Notes under the pieces: generated by a model
Databases searched by the model: none
What the model was told of the DNA's origin: nothing
The model's input: only the letters and a program-made list of their open reading frames with translations
Program-made: the position numbers and the translations under genes
From: Desulfosporosinus cupriresistens
GTDB taxonomy: Bacteria > Bacillota > Desulfitobacteriia > Desulfitobacteriales > Desulfitobacteriaceae
DNA length: 52,207 nucleotides
Assembly (NCBI RefSeq): GCF_001707885.1
Contig: NZ_MASS01000030.1
Span: forward strand, 1 to 52,207
Direction: 5' to 3'
Shown here: positions 15,829-24,795 of the stretch, one piece after another
Position numbering within the stretch: the first letter of the stretch is position 1
Layout of the letters: every line of letters starts with the position of its first letter

Positions 15829-16719
15829 TCAGGTAAGTAGGTCATGTGAGAAGAGCTGTTCCGTGAAAACTTCCATTGCTTTGGACATTTCGTGATTCTT
15901 CGATCTTATTAAAGAAAATGAACGAGAAAGTCGCTTCCCTTTAATCGAAACCCGCGTCAATTCCTTCGCGTCTAATTCTTTACGGACAATCCAACATGAG
16001 ACAAGTGCCATACCTAGACCAGCCACTACTGCCTGCTTTACGGCTTGACTACTTCCAAAGACGTAGGTCTTTTTAACGTTAATTCCCCAATCCGAAATAA
16101 GCTTGTCACAGAATGACCGCGTTCCAGAACCGCTTTCTCTAAGAATCCACACTTGATCCTGGAGATGATCCGCAGTAACTATTGGAAGCTTAGCCAAGGG
16201 ATGTTGGTTGGGTACCACTAAAATAATCTCATCCTCCATTAAAGGACGGATGTCAAGATCTAAATAGGTTACTTCCCCTTCCACAAGAGCAATGTCCAAG
16301 TGGTTGGCCCGAACTGCTTGAGTAATTTCCTCCGTATTATTGATAGACGCTTCTATGTCCACAGTCGGAAATTGAGCCGCAAATTCAGCCAATACAAAGG
16401 GCAAAATGTATTCTCCAAGCGTATAACTTGCTCCAACTTTCAGTGAGCCTGTAACCACATTTGTTAACTGGTCGATGTCTTCTTTTGCTTTGTCATACAG
16501 AAGCAACATCTGCTTGGCATAGTCATAGAAGATTTCGCCCGATTGGGTAAGCTCCAAGTGTTTTGAAGAGCGATTCATGAGCTTCGAGCCGAGTTCATTT
16601 TCTAAATTGCGAATTTGCAAGCTGACACTGGGTTGGGACAAATAGAGCTCTTCAGCGGCACGGGAGAAATTCTTATATTCGACTACAGTCACAAATATTT
16701 TCAAGGGATCGTTGATCAT
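15829..16719 (-). CDS. LysR-family regulator, CysL/YeiE-like
   Basis: A 296-residue LysR protein: winged HTH (about 1-60, with LYLSQPSVSLQIRNLENELG) and a periplasmic-binding-like effector domain containing LKVGASYTLGEYILP (about 93-107) and LRESGSGTR (about 191-199), both typical of the CysL/YeiE/CbbR-like group. Related members respond to sulfite or sulfur metabolites. Convergent with the TDT carrier gene. Its target may be that carrier or sulfur genes elsewhere; no operator was identified. Confidence 0.9.
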   Translation of the reverse strand: MINDPLKIFVTVVEYKNFSRAAEELYLSQPSVSLQIRNLENELGSKLMNRSSKHLELTQSGEIFYDYAKQMLLLYDKAKEDIDQLTNVVTGSLKVGASYTLGEYILPFVLAEFAAQFPTVDIEASINNTEEITQAVRANHLDIALVEGEVTYLDLDIRPLMEDEIILVVPNQHPLAKLPIVTADHLQDQVWILRESGSGTRSFCDKLISDWGINVKKTYVFGSSQAVKQAVVAGLGMALVSCWIVRKELDAKELTRVSIKGKRLSRSFSLIRSKNHEMSKAMEVFTEQLFSHDLLT

Positions 16720-16759
16720 CTTTAATACCTCTATTCCAATGAATTGCTACCAGTTCAAT

Positions 16760-16984
16760 TCACTTATCTGCTAATTCCACTATAATTGCTTCAGCGTCGC
16801 GGATAATTTCAACACTTATCGTTCCGTTTTGGCGAGAAACTATACTATACCATAACACACAGCTAATCTTAAACCCGTACCTGGTTCTTATGTTTAGCTG
16901 AAAATCTCTCACTGCATAACTAATTCCAGCCGCCATTTCACCGCTTGTTTTTAACTCTTGGAGACTAGACACGAGGCAACTCAA
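16760..16984 (-). CDS. Possible small protein upstream of the LysR gene
   Basis: A 74-codon frame (TTG at 16984; internal ATG at codon 17) ending 40 bp before the LysR start. The residue mix is protein-like (GISYAVRDFQLNIRTRYG) but I recognise no family and the SD is poor. It could be a real small gene co-transcribed with the LysR gene or chance. Low confidence. Confidence 0.3.
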   Translation of the reverse strand: MSCLVSSLQELKTSGEMAAGISYAVRDFQLNIRTRYGFKISCVLWYSIVSRQNGTISVEIIRDAEAIIVELADK

Positions 16985-17100
16985 ATGATATTATTAAGTT
17001 GTTAGGTAAAATAAGTAAATCTTTCACAAGGTTTCCTCTGGCCTTAAAAACATACTTGAATTCATTTGCGCTTAATTTAACCATGGATTGAGGGCCTTGC

Positions 17101-17128
17101 GGAACCGCCTAACGCGGTTCCTTTGTTT
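17101..17128 (+). terminator. Terminator-like hairpin in front of otsAB
   Basis: 8-bp stem GGAACCGC / GCGGTTCC with a 5-nt loop and following TTTGTTT. No plus-strand gene lies upstream in the preceding kilobase, so it may act as a leader attenuator of the trehalose gene or end an unannotated transcript. Confidence 0.55.
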
Positions 17129-17193
17129 ATTTCTAGTAAGAACAATAAATTTATAGTAAGGGGAGCTGTATCAAGTAGAAAGGAGAAATGTTC

Positions 17194-19458
17194 ATGAGAC
17201 TAATCATTGTTTCTAACAGACTGCCGTTGAACGGGGTTCAGAAGGAAGGCAAACTCAAATTTGAACAAAGCGCTGGGGGATTGGTCTCTGGCTTAAGTGC
17301 TTATCTAGATTTGATGAAAAGCACCTCGACCCAGGACATCGAATATGTCTGGATCGGTTGGCCGGGAATCACAGTGCAGGATAAGATGCAAACGGATGTG
17401 AAGCGCGTCTTAAAAGATCTCAACGCTTCTCCTGTATTCTTATCGGCTGAGGCTATGGACAAATTTTATCTGGGTTTTTGCAATAAAATCATTTGGCCCT
17501 TGTTCCACTATTTTCCGTCCTATACTGACTATGACAAGGATTACTGGCACCAATACCGAGAGGTTAACAAGATCTTCAGGGACGCGGTGTTAGAGGTAAT
17601 CCAACCGGGTGATGTCATCTGGGTACACGATTACCACCTTATGCTCCTGCCGGGCCTGCTCCGGGAAGAACTCCCCCATACTCCTATTGGCTTTTTCCTG
17701 CATATTCCCTTTCCATCCTATGAACTCTATCGCCTATTGCCGTCTGAGTGGGGCCAAGAAATCCTGCACGGGCTCCTAGGTGCAAATCTTATTGGCTTTC
17801 ACACGCATGAATATGCCCAGTATTTCTTACGGTCGGTGCTGCGGATTTTAGGATATAAACATAAACTGGGGCAAATCCTAGCTCAGGATCATGCGGTTAA
17901 AGTTGAAACCTTTCCCATGGGCATTGATTACGAAAGATATCATTCAAACCCTGCAAGTTCAGGGTTTGGACAAAACATGAAAGAACTTGAACAACTACTT
18001 GACGGATTTAAAGCCGTTCTTTCGGTAGACCGCTTAGACTACAGTAAAGGAATCAGTAACCGCCTACAGGGATACAAGCTGTTTTTGGAGAACAACCCCC
18101 AGTGGTGCGAGCAAGTAGTACTGCTCATGATCGTTGTTCCTTCTCGCGTTGGAGTTAAGCATTATCAACAAATGAAACGACAGATCGATGAACTTGTGGG
18201 TGAGATAAACGGTCGTTTCGGCACGCTTAACTGGACACCGATTATTTACCAATATAAGTTTTTACCACTTAACGCTCTGCTGGCCATGTACAGACAAAGC
18301 GATGTAGCTTTAATTACCCCCCTGCGGGATGGCATGAATTTAATTGCTAAAGAATATGTGGCTGCTCGCCTTGATCAAACAGGTGTGCTTATTCTGAGCG
18401 AAATGGCTGGAGCTGCCAAAGAATTGGGAGAGGCTCTAATCATCAACCCGAATAACCTTGAAGCTATTGCAGGGGCTTTGCAACAAGCTTTGACAATGCC
18501 TGAAGCAGAGCAGAAAAAGCGCAATGAAGTAATGCAACAGCAACTCAAACGTTACGATGTGGTACGCTGGTCAGGCGATTTTATCCAAGAACTGTTGCAG
18601 GTGCAGAAAGGCCAATCCCAGACCCTTCCTCTTGACAGACACCAACAGACCTTGCACACCTTTTTCCATCAGGCCGATAAACGGCTGTTGCTTCTTGACT
18701 ATGACGGAACACTGGTTCCGTTTACCGACAGCCCTGACCAAGCTAAACCCGATAAGGAACTTCTGGATCTTCTGCAGAATTTGACCGAAACCAATACAGA
18801 AGTGGTTATCATTAGTGGCAGGGACAGAGCGATCTTGGAAACTTGGCTCGGCTCCTTAAATATCACCCTCGTGGCTGAGCATGGGGCTTGGCTCAAAAGA
18901 CCGGGAGAACCGTGGAGTTTGAGAAAACCTCTGGTCAACACCTGGAAACGCAATCTTATGCCAATCCTCGAAATGTATGCTGACAGACTCCCTGGCTCAT
19001 TTATCGAAGAGAAAGAATTTTCATTGGCTTGGCATTTCCGTCAAGCAAATCCTGAGCTTAGTGCCGCATGTGCTCGTGAACTAATGGACGAGTTGGTCGC
19101 TTTCACTTCTAATATTAATATTCATATTCTCCAAGGCAATAAAGTCATTGAAATTCGAAACTCTGAAGTGACAAAAGGATCGACCGGCCTCTATCTAGCG
19201 CTCAAAGACAACTATGATATTATTCTGGCCATTGGGGATGATACTACCGATGAGGACTTGTTTGCCGTCCTCGCCCTCGAACATTCCTGGCCAGGCGTTT
19301 TGCCGCCAAAAACGTTTACTATTCGCGTTGGTACAGATAAATCTCAAGCCAGCTATTTCCTACCTGACTATATGGAAGTAAGGAAAATGCTCCAAGGACT
19401 CACCTCGGAAACTGCACAATTGAAGACAATTCAAGAGTCAACCTCTGATGGTAGATAG
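17194..19458 (+). CDS. otsAB: Bifunctional trehalose-6-phosphate synthase/phosphatase
   Basis: A 754-residue fusion. The N-terminal glycosyltransferase-20 domain (about 1-470) joins UDP-glucose and glucose-6-phosphate: SNRLP and GGLVSGL at the N-terminus, HDYHLML (about 148), VDRLDYSKGI (about 277) and LRDGMNLIAKEY (about 374). The C-terminal HAD phosphatase (about 495-740) has LLLDYDGTL and GDDTTDEDLF and removes the phosphate to give trehalose, an osmo- and stress protectant. A longer frame begins at ATG 17188, but that is only 2 nt from AGGAG; the ATG at 17194 has 8-nt spacing and was chosen. Separate otsA and otsB genes are more usual in bacteria. Confidence 0.96.
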   Translation: MRLIIVSNRLPLNGVQKEGKLKFEQSAGGLVSGLSAYLDLMKSTSTQDIEYVWIGWPGITVQDKMQTDVKRVLKDLNASPVFLSAEAMDKFYLGFCNKIIWPLFHYFPSYTDYDKDYWHQYREVNKIFRDAVLEVIQPGDVIWVHDYHLMLLPGLLREELPHTPIGFFLHIPFPSYELYRLLPSEWGQEILHGLLGANLIGFHTHEYAQYFLRSVLRILGYKHKLGQILAQDHAVKVETFPMGIDYERYHSNPASSGFGQNMKELEQLLDGFKAVLSVDRLDYSKGISNRLQGYKLFLENNPQWCEQVVLLMIVVPSRVGVKHYQQMKRQIDELVGEINGRFGTLNWTPIIYQYKFLPLNALLAMYRQSDVALITPLRDGMNLIAKEYVAARLDQTGVLILSEMAGAAKELGEALIINPNNLEAIAGALQQALTMPEAEQKKRNEVMQQQLKRYDVVRWSGDFIQELLQVQKGQSQTLPLDRHQQTLHTFFHQADKRLLLLDYDGTLVPFTDSPDQAKPDKELLDLLQNLTETNTEVVIISGRDRAILETWLGSLNITLVAEHGAWLKRPGEPWSLRKPLVNTWKRNLMPILEMYADRLPGSFIEEKEFSLAWHFRQANPELSAACARELMDELVAFTSNINIHILQGNKVIEIRNSEVTKGSTGLYLALKDNYDIILAIGDDTTDEDLFAVLALEHSWPGVLPPKTFTIRVGTDKSQASYFLPDYMEVRKMLQGLTSETAQLKTIQESTSDGR

Positions 19459-19459
19459 A

Positions 19460-19495
19460 GAAGCGAACCCTAAATTCCCTTAGGGTTCGCTTCTT
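19460..19495. terminator. Terminator after otsAB
   Basis: Perfect 14-bp stem GAAGCGAACCCTAA / TTAGGGTTCGCTTC, loop ATTCCC, then TT. Between convergent genes, so it may serve both. Confidence 0.8.
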
Positions 19496-19530
19496 AACGT
19501 TATCCGACAATGCAAGATCAGTGAATGAGT

Positions 19531-19860
19531 TTACTCTGTTTTTTGAGGAATGGGGGAATCATTAGAGGGTTTACGGCCGCAGCCTTTTTTGTGCTTAAAA
19601 CCATGAAATTCGCCTTTGTCAATATCCTGTTCAATTTTTTGTTGACGTTCTTGCATGGCGTTTTTGATTTTTTCGGCTTTAGTTTGATCCAGTACTCCGG
19701 CTTCTACTTCCTTATCAACAATCTGCGCTTTAATGGTATACATTTGTTGGGTGAGAGCTTTGATCTCCTTCAATTTAGCTTGATCAACAGCCCCGAAGGC
19801 AGGCACGGCGCTTAAAACCAACAAAGCCAAAGCTAAAAAACTTACAGCCAGTTTTCTCAT
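19531..19860 (-). CDS. Small secreted DUF2680/YckD-like protein
   Basis: A 109-residue exported protein: signal peptide (MRKLAVSF..., cleavage after AFG or nearby, about residue 23), then a charged helical region (DQAKLKEIKALTQQMYTIK) and a low-complexity tail with KHKKGCGRKP. It resembles the YckD/DUF2680 family of small secreted proteins of unknown function. The frame opens at 19881, but GAGGAGG is placed 8 nt before the ATG at 19860, so the first seven codons are probably untranslated. Monocistronic. Confidence 0.75.
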   Translation of the reverse strand: MRKLAVSFLALALLVLSAVPAFGAVDQAKLKEIKALTQQMYTIKAQIVDKEVEAGVLDQTKAEKIKNAMQERQQKIEQDIDKGEFHGFKHKKGCGRKPSNDSPIPQKTE

Positions 19861-19939
19861 TTGCCAGTCCTCCTCATTCATTTATTTATTTGTCGGAAAC
19901 AATCTTAGAATGCCCAATTAATGTGTTCCTATAACAGGA

Positions 19940-20323
19940 TTAAACACTTTCAGTTTCTTCTTTAGTTGGTTTCTTTTCTTCTATTTGTTCATATTCATTG
20001 GCGTAGTTCAGTCCCCACTTACACATGGTATCTAAAATTGGCAGGAGGCTCTTACCTGCTTGAGTTAGAGAATACTCAACTTTTGGCGGTATTTGTGTAT
20101 AAATAAATCTCTTGACCAATCCACTGTCTTCCAGCTCTCTAAGCTGTTGGGTCAACATTTTAGGCGTCACATTTGGCAAGACTTTCCGTAATTCACTGTA
20201 CCTTAAGGTCTTATCCGCTAAATGCCAGAGTATTAGTGCTTTCCACTTTCCACCTATAAGGGCTAAAGTCAATTCCATTGAACATTGATATTCATTATTT
20301 TTGAACTTGATCATTCGTTTCAC
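19940..20323 (-). CDS. HxlR-family transcriptional regulator
   Basis: A 127-residue HxlR/DUF24 winged-helix regulator: CSMELTLALIGGKWKALIL (about 14-32) and TPKMLTQQLRELEDSGLV (about 53-70) are family hallmarks. Cys14 occupies the position of the redox-sensing Cys in HypR/YodB/CatR, so thiol or quinone stress sensing is plausible. Divergent from the flavoprotein gene at 20491 across 167 bp rich in palindromes, which suggests it controls that gene. Confidence 0.9.
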   Translation of the reverse strand: MKRMIKFKNNEYQCSMELTLALIGGKWKALILWHLADKTLRYSELRKVLPNVTPKMLTQQLRELEDSGLVKRFIYTQIPPKVEYSLTQAGKSLLPILDTMCKWGLNYANEYEQIEEKKPTKEETESV

Positions 20324-20390
20324 TCCTCATTTGACTGATAAATATCTAACTTAGAAGTATAATCCTTTTCACTCTAAGTATGCAATTACA

Positions 20391-20444
20391 TACTATAGTA
20401 CGATATAGTACGTACTTGTTAAGTTATATTATATCGATTATTAT
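20391..20444 (+). promoter_or_regulatory. Promoter and palindromes of the flavoprotein gene
   Basis: -35 TTGTTA (20416-20421), 17-bp spacer, -10 TATTAT (20439-20444). Directly upstream lie the perfect palindromes TACTATAGTA (20391-20400) and AGTACGTACT (20407-20416), the latter touching the -35. These are candidate HxlR operator elements. Confidence 0.5.
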
Positions 20445-20490
20445 TATATTACACAATTACTTGAGCTGAAAATATAAGGAGTGAATGAAT

Positions 20491-21069
20491 ATGAAGGTTA
20501 TAGCATTTAATGGAAGTCCGCGGATTAATGGCAATACTGCTCAGAGCCTGAAGATCGTCTTAGCTGAGTTAGAAAAGGAAGGTATTGAAACAGAGATCAT
20601 CCAATTGGGTGGGCGTAAAGTCTTTGGCTGCTTAGCCTGCGGTAAATGTCGAGAAACAAAAGATAATCGGTGTGCACGTAAGGACGATGAAATGAATACT
20701 TTCATTCAGAAAATGGAAGAGGCCGATGGAATCATTATCGGTTCACCCACCTATTTCAGCAATGTGAGCACAGAGGTAAAGGCTCTTATCGATCGTTGCG
20801 GTTTTGTGGCGAAGTCCAATGGAGGGACAATGTTGAAGGGAAAAGTTGGGGCTTCTGTGGTTTCCGTCCGAAGAGCCGGATCAACCTTCACTTACTCGGC
20901 CATTAACTTCTTTTTTGGGATCGCGGAAATGATTATTTGCAGTTCAAATTATTGGAATATGACCCTATCCCGTGATCCTGGCGATGTCCAAAATGATGCT
21001 GAAGGTATCCAGACTTTCCAAGTCCTTGGGAAAAATATGGCAGAGCTTTTAAAGAAAGTCAATGGTTAA
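20491..21069 (+). CDS. NADPH-dependent FMN reductase / flavodoxin-like protein
   Basis: A 192-residue flavodoxin-fold protein: FMN phosphate loop FNGSPRINGNTA (about 5-16), flavin contact GSPTYFSNVS (about 88-97). Cysteines in CLACGKCRETKDNRC (about 46-60) resemble the compact cluster motif of iron-sulfur flavoproteins, but could be redox thiols. Probably an NAD(P)H-dependent reductase of quinones or similar compounds. Of two in-frame ATGs, 20491 has proper SD spacing (9 nt from AGGAG) rather than 20485 (3 nt). Divergent from the HxlR gene. Confidence 0.88.
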   Translation: MKVIAFNGSPRINGNTAQSLKIVLAELEKEGIETEIIQLGGRKVFGCLACGKCRETKDNRCARKDDEMNTFIQKMEEADGIIIGSPTYFSNVSTEVKALIDRCGFVAKSNGGTMLKGKVGASVVSVRRAGSTFTYSAINFFFGIAEMIICSSNYWNMTLSRDPGDVQNDAEGIQTFQVLGKNMAELLKKVNG

Positions 21070-21118
21070 TCCTATTAAAAAGCTCCCTTAATAATACTTA
21101 CCTTTGGCAATGAGATTG

Positions 21119-21155
21119 ATATTTGATCAATATCTAATGGCATGATCAAATATTT
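21119..21155 (+). terminator. AT-rich hairpin after flavoprotein gene
   Basis: Perfect 11-bp arms ATATTTGATCA / TGATCAAATAT with a 13-nt loop, followed by TTT. It overlaps a TTGAT-N5-ATCAA repeat (21116-21130). Terminator or protein-binding site. Confidence 0.5.
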
Positions 21156-21171
21156 TACTTTTGAACTTTTC

Positions 21172-21208
21172 AAGGCTGGAACACAAATCCATGTGTCCAG
21201 CCTTGTTC
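21172..21208 (+). terminator. Second hairpin between flavoprotein and ABC genes
   Basis: Stem AAGGCTGG(A)ACACA / TGTGTCCAGCCTT with one bulged base and a 6-nt loop, followed by GTTCTTG. Likely the real terminator of the flavoprotein transcript. Confidence 0.65.
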
Positions 21209-21281
21209 TTGACCAGTAGGCAAACTCTACTTCTCTTGTTACAATGAGATAAAAGTTCTGAGAGGGGAACCTAGCACATCG

Positions 21282-23018
21282 ATGAATATTTTCAAGAAAT
21301 TTATCAAGTACTATAAACCTCATAGTCTCCTTTTTTACACGGATATGTTTTGCGCCGTGATCGTTTCCATCATTGATCTGGCCTTTCCTCAAATCCTTAG
21401 TTATCTGACCAAAAATCTATTTACTCAAGATAAGCCAACAATTCTACATGCTTTAGTATTTGTGGGCATCGCCTTGTTGGTCATGTACATCATAAAGTAT
21501 TTCTGTCGATACTTTATTATTTCTTGGGGACATATTATGGGTGCTCGAATGGAAACCGAGATGAGAAAAGATTTGTTTAATCATTTTCAAAGGTTATCCT
21601 TTTCCTATTATGATAAAAACAATACTGGAGAAATGATGTCTAAACTAGTCGCCGACTTGTTTGATATATCTGAGCTTGCTCATCACGGTCCGGAAAATGT
21701 CTTTATCTCTGTTCTAAAAATCGTGGGTTCCTTTATTATCTTAATGATGATCAATTTTAAAATGACCTTAATCTTGTTGTTCGTCACAATTGTCATGGTG
21801 CTCTTTACTATCTATAAAAATATTAGAATGGCACCCATATTTACCGATAACAGGGTGAAAATTGCCGCGGTGAATTCCAGCGTGCAGGATAGTCTCTCTG
21901 GAATTAGGGTGGTCAAGTCCTTTGCCAATGAAACTGTGGAAAGTGAAAAATTTAACGAAAGCAATCAGGCGTTTTTATCATCTAAAATGGAGACCTACAA
22001 AACCATGGGGAATTTTCACGCCTGGAATTCGTTTTTTGAGGGATTGCTTTATGTTGTTGTTATCGTTTCGGGAGGTTTATTTATTGCCGAAGGTTCGTTG
22101 AAAATTACCGATCTAGCTGTATATGTCCTCTACATTAACATCTTTATCAATCCGATTGATGTGCTGATTGACTTTACTGAGCAGTTTCAAAAGGGGTACG
22201 CTGGATTTAAACGCTTTAATGAAGTTTTGGAAACTCAACCCGATATCCTAGATAAAGCAGGCGCTAAACCTCTTGTCCATGTTTTAGGGGAGATTGAATA
22301 TAAAAATGTATCCTTTCGCTATAACGATGATTACAACGTTTTGGATAATGTAAGTCTAACGATTAAAGCAGGTAAAACGATTGCCTTGGTCGGACCTTCC
22401 GGTGGGGGGAAAACTACCCTATGTTCTCTCTTACCGAGATTTTATGACATAACCGCAGGATCGTTGACCATTGATGGTAAGGATATCCGGGATTTTACGC
22501 TTGAGTCTCTACGAAACGCGATCGGCATTGTGCAGCAGGATGTCTATCTGTTTGACGGTTCAATTAAAAAAAATATTGCCTACGGTAAGGCCGATGCTAC
22601 GGATGCCGAAATCATACAGGCTGCTCAAAATGCCAATATTCATGAGTTTATTATGTCTCTTGACAAGGGTTACGATACGTACGTAGGAGAACGAGGAGTC
22701 AGACTCTCCGGCGGTCAAAAGCAACGACTGTCAATCGCCAGGGTGTTTTTAAAAAATCCTCCGATCTTAATCTTGGACGAGGCTACCTCAGCGCTTGATA
22801 ATGAAAGTGAACAATTCATTCAAAAATCACTGGAAAGCCTCTCTAAAGACAGAACCACCATCGTGATTGCTCATAGACTGAGTACGATAAAAAACTCGGA
22901 CGAAATTGTCGTGGTTACTGATGTTGGCATCCAAGAAAGAGGCAGCCACAAACAGCTGATTGAGAACAACGGAATATATGCTCATTACTATAATATGCAA
23001 TTTGAAGGCTTGGAATAG
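21282..23018 (+). CDS. ABC exporter with fused membrane and ATPase domains
   Basis: A 578-residue half-transporter of the MsbA/LmrA type: six-helix membrane domain (about 15-310), then an ATPase domain with Walker A GPSGGGKTT (about 365-373), Q-loop region, signature LSGGQKQR (about 474-481), Walker B LILDEATSAL and H-loop IAHRLS. Works as a homodimer; lipids, peptides or drugs are typical substrates but none can be assigned. The nearest SD-like sequence (GAGAGGGG) is rather far from the ATG (about 14 nt). Monocistronic, convergent with the SQR-like gene. Confidence 0.93.
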   Translation: MNIFKKFIKYYKPHSLLFYTDMFCAVIVSIIDLAFPQILSYLTKNLFTQDKPTILHALVFVGIALLVMYIIKYFCRYFIISWGHIMGARMETEMRKDLFNHFQRLSFSYYDKNNTGEMMSKLVADLFDISELAHHGPENVFISVLKIVGSFIILMMINFKMTLILLFVTIVMVLFTIYKNIRMAPIFTDNRVKIAAVNSSVQDSLSGIRVVKSFANETVESEKFNESNQAFLSSKMETYKTMGNFHAWNSFFEGLLYVVVIVSGGLFIAEGSLKITDLAVYVLYINIFINPIDVLIDFTEQFQKGYAGFKRFNEVLETQPDILDKAGAKPLVHVLGEIEYKNVSFRYNDDYNVLDNVSLTIKAGKTIALVGPSGGGKTTLCSLLPRFYDITAGSLTIDGKDIRDFTLESLRNAIGIVQQDVYLFDGSIKKNIAYGKADATDAEIIQAAQNANIHEFIMSLDKGYDTYVGERGVRLSGGQKQRLSIARVFLKNPPILILDEATSALDNESEQFIQKSLESLSKDRTTIVIAHRLSTIKNSDEIVVVTDVGIQERGSHKQLIENNGIYAHYYNMQFEGLE

Positions 23019-23046
23019 CTGGCAACAAGGCAAGTACTCTTAAGGC

Positions 23047-24249
23047 TTAAGGTAATCGACTGTAACCATGTTTTACTTTCCAAAGATAATACTTCTCAAA
23101 CATTATTTTGCTAATGTCGTAAAATGGATTCGGTAACACTAGGGAAAATCTACGTGGCTTTAGCAGGCTATCTGCTATACTCAACATTTCCTTATCACCG
23201 GCATCCATGATACAAAGCTCTGGTATCTTCTCCATGGGCTTCTCTTCGAGCTTATTATTTCCACTTAACAATCTGGCGATGTTTTCCGCAGCAGTTTTGG
23301 CAGATTCATCGGCAAGATATCCCGTCCTGGGAATGCCTATGGGAACTGGCGTTTTAAACCTCCTGGGCAGATCAGCGGCAATACCAACTCCGAAAATATT
23401 CGGGTATTTTTTATGCTGGTAAGCATTGTTAACGGATATGAAAGCATCTTTAGTTCCTAATCCGGTTGAATTCTCGACAACCTGGGCACCTTTAAACGTC
23501 GGCATAAGCATCGAAAACTTGTAGGGGATGCTTTGCCCTTGTTTAAGTAAGATGTTTTCGTTAGAGACCTCTTGAATTTCTGCATTGGTTATGTAGTTTA
23601 TCCTAAACATGGATAAAAGTTTTTTTAGTAAGAAGTTACTTCCAGTAATTCCTCCTAAACCTAAGTGCCCTAGGAAAGGCTCTGGGGTAATAAAGGTGAT
23701 TTTAACCTTCTTACGTATTCCGAGATCTCGACATCGCTTCTCTAAGTTAAACAGGAATTCGTAAGCAGGCCCAGTACACTGAGATCCTTGCGTTGCTCCA
23801 ATTACGACAGGACCCGGATCTTTAACAAATTTTAACCAGCGTTTCCTAGTTTCTCGCGCTGTTTCGGGATTAACGATAAAGGACACGTTACTATCCAAAC
23901 CTAAACCTGGTATTTGGTCAAAGATCCATTCCGGGCCAGTTGCAATGATCAAATAATCATACTTAAAGTCTTTTTCTCTGCATCGGACAAGCTTCTCTTC
24001 CGCTAATACTTCAATGATTTCTGCACAGATAAATTGAACTCTTGCTTTGGCCGTAATGGGTTTTAACGGTACTGTTATATCCTTGAGTTTCCTCTTCCCA
24101 AAGGGAATCCATAGTAGCGAAGGTACAAACAAAAAATTAGGTGATTTTGAGACCATGATGACCTCGTGTTGATGACCTAATTTTCGCCTTAGTTCTAAAG
24201 CACTTGTGAGACCCCCAAAGTTTCCTCCCAACACGATAATTCGAGCCAT
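23047..24249 (-). CDS. sqr: Sulfide:quinone oxidoreductase-like flavoprotein
   Basis: A 400-residue two-dinucleotide-binding flavoprotein: N-terminal FAD site VLGGNFGGLTSAL (6-18), ATGP (about 103), C-terminal GVGIAADLP FAD contact (about 288-296). Cys158 (QCTGPAYEF) and Cys347 (ELCIMD) match two catalytic cysteines of SQR; the third is not apparent. SQR oxidises sulfide and passes electrons to membrane quinones; a related NADH dehydrogenase-like role is the alternative. A C-terminal amphipathic segment could anchor it to the membrane. Strong SD AAGGAGG. Confidence 0.75.
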   Translation of the reverse strand: MARIIVLGGNFGGLTSALELRRKLGHQHEVIMVSKSPNFLFVPSLLWIPFGKRKLKDITVPLKPITAKARVQFICAEIIEVLAEEKLVRCREKDFKYDYLIIATGPEWIFDQIPGLGLDSNVSFIVNPETARETRKRWLKFVKDPGPVVIGATQGSQCTGPAYEFLFNLEKRCRDLGIRKKVKITFITPEPFLGHLGLGGITGSNFLLKKLLSMFRINYITNAEIQEVSNENILLKQGQSIPYKFSMLMPTFKGAQVVENSTGLGTKDAFISVNNAYQHKKYPNIFGVGIAADLPRRFKTPVPIGIPRTGYLADESAKTAAENIARLLSGNNKLEEKPMEKIPELCIMDAGDKEMLSIADSLLKPRRFSLVLPNPFYDISKIMFEKYYLWKVKHGYSRLP

Positions 24250-24530
24250 GGTTTTTCCTCCTTACTTATAAACCATAAAGCCTTTTCTACGTAATTTCAG
24301 CTATTATCTGGAAACAAACTATTCACCCAATGTTGTGACCAACTTGGCCGTTGTGATCTTTGATTTTGTGCATGGTCTTAGTATGCGAGTTATAAAGTAG
24401 ATAATTCAATTCTGTTACAATTACCAACAAGATTCTTATAATAGAATAAATACCCAAAAACAAATTTCATCTATTCTTAGATTTATAAATATCAGTGAAG
24501 GTTTCGAATATCTTTCCTTTCACCCCGACA
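24250..24530. other. Intergenic region upstream of SQR-like gene
   Basis: AT-rich, 280 bp, no frame or structure that I can support; presumably holds the promoter of the SQR-like gene. Confidence 0.4.
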
Positions 24531-24563
24531 CAAAAAGGCGTCGATATGCTAAATCGACACCTT
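24531..24563 (-). terminator. Minus-strand terminator of the zinc-ribbon gene remnant
   Basis: 11-bp stem (one G-T wobble) with arms 24535-24545 and 24553-24563, followed on the minus strand by TTTTTG. It shows that a transcript is, or was, read across 24581-24690. Confidence 0.75.
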
Positions 24564-24580
24564 CTATTGGTTAATATTCC

Positions 24581-24690
24581 CTATATCTCTTGTGCACACT
24601 TGGCCCAATCTCCCGTGATACACTCGGTACATCCCCCGGCATGAATGAGTCTGTTGCGGCACACAGGACATTTATATGCTCATTAACCAT
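24581..24690 (-). pseudogene. Small zinc-ribbon protein gene with apparent frameshift
   Basis: One minus-strand frame encodes KCPVCRNRLIHAGGC followed by TECITGDWAKC and a stop: a small Cys-rich zinc-ribbon with CxxC pairs. This frame has no start codon and meets an in-frame stop upstream. A neighbouring frame starts ATG GTT AAT GAG CAT; removing one AT from the ATAT that follows would join them into a 35-residue protein. A dinucleotide insertion therefore probably inactivated it, unless a sequencing error or unusual start is involved. It has its own terminator (24531-24563). Confidence 0.5.
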
Positions 24691-24748
24691 TGTTCACATG
24701 GCTCAACGCAAAATGTCCAGAAACTTTCCCTGCTCTTAGAAGTCGAGC

Positions 24749-24789
24749 AAAACAAAAGAGCCTGCCAAGTTTGATACTGGGCTAGGCTC
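24749..24789 (-). terminator. Terminator of the 58-residue membrane protein gene
   Basis: Minus-strand stem GAGCCT..GCC / GGC..AGGCTC (arms 24758-24766 and 24780-24789, one bulge) followed by TTTTGTTTT. Ends 7 bp after the small membrane protein stop codon. Confidence 0.85.
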
Positions 24790-24795
24790 CACAAG

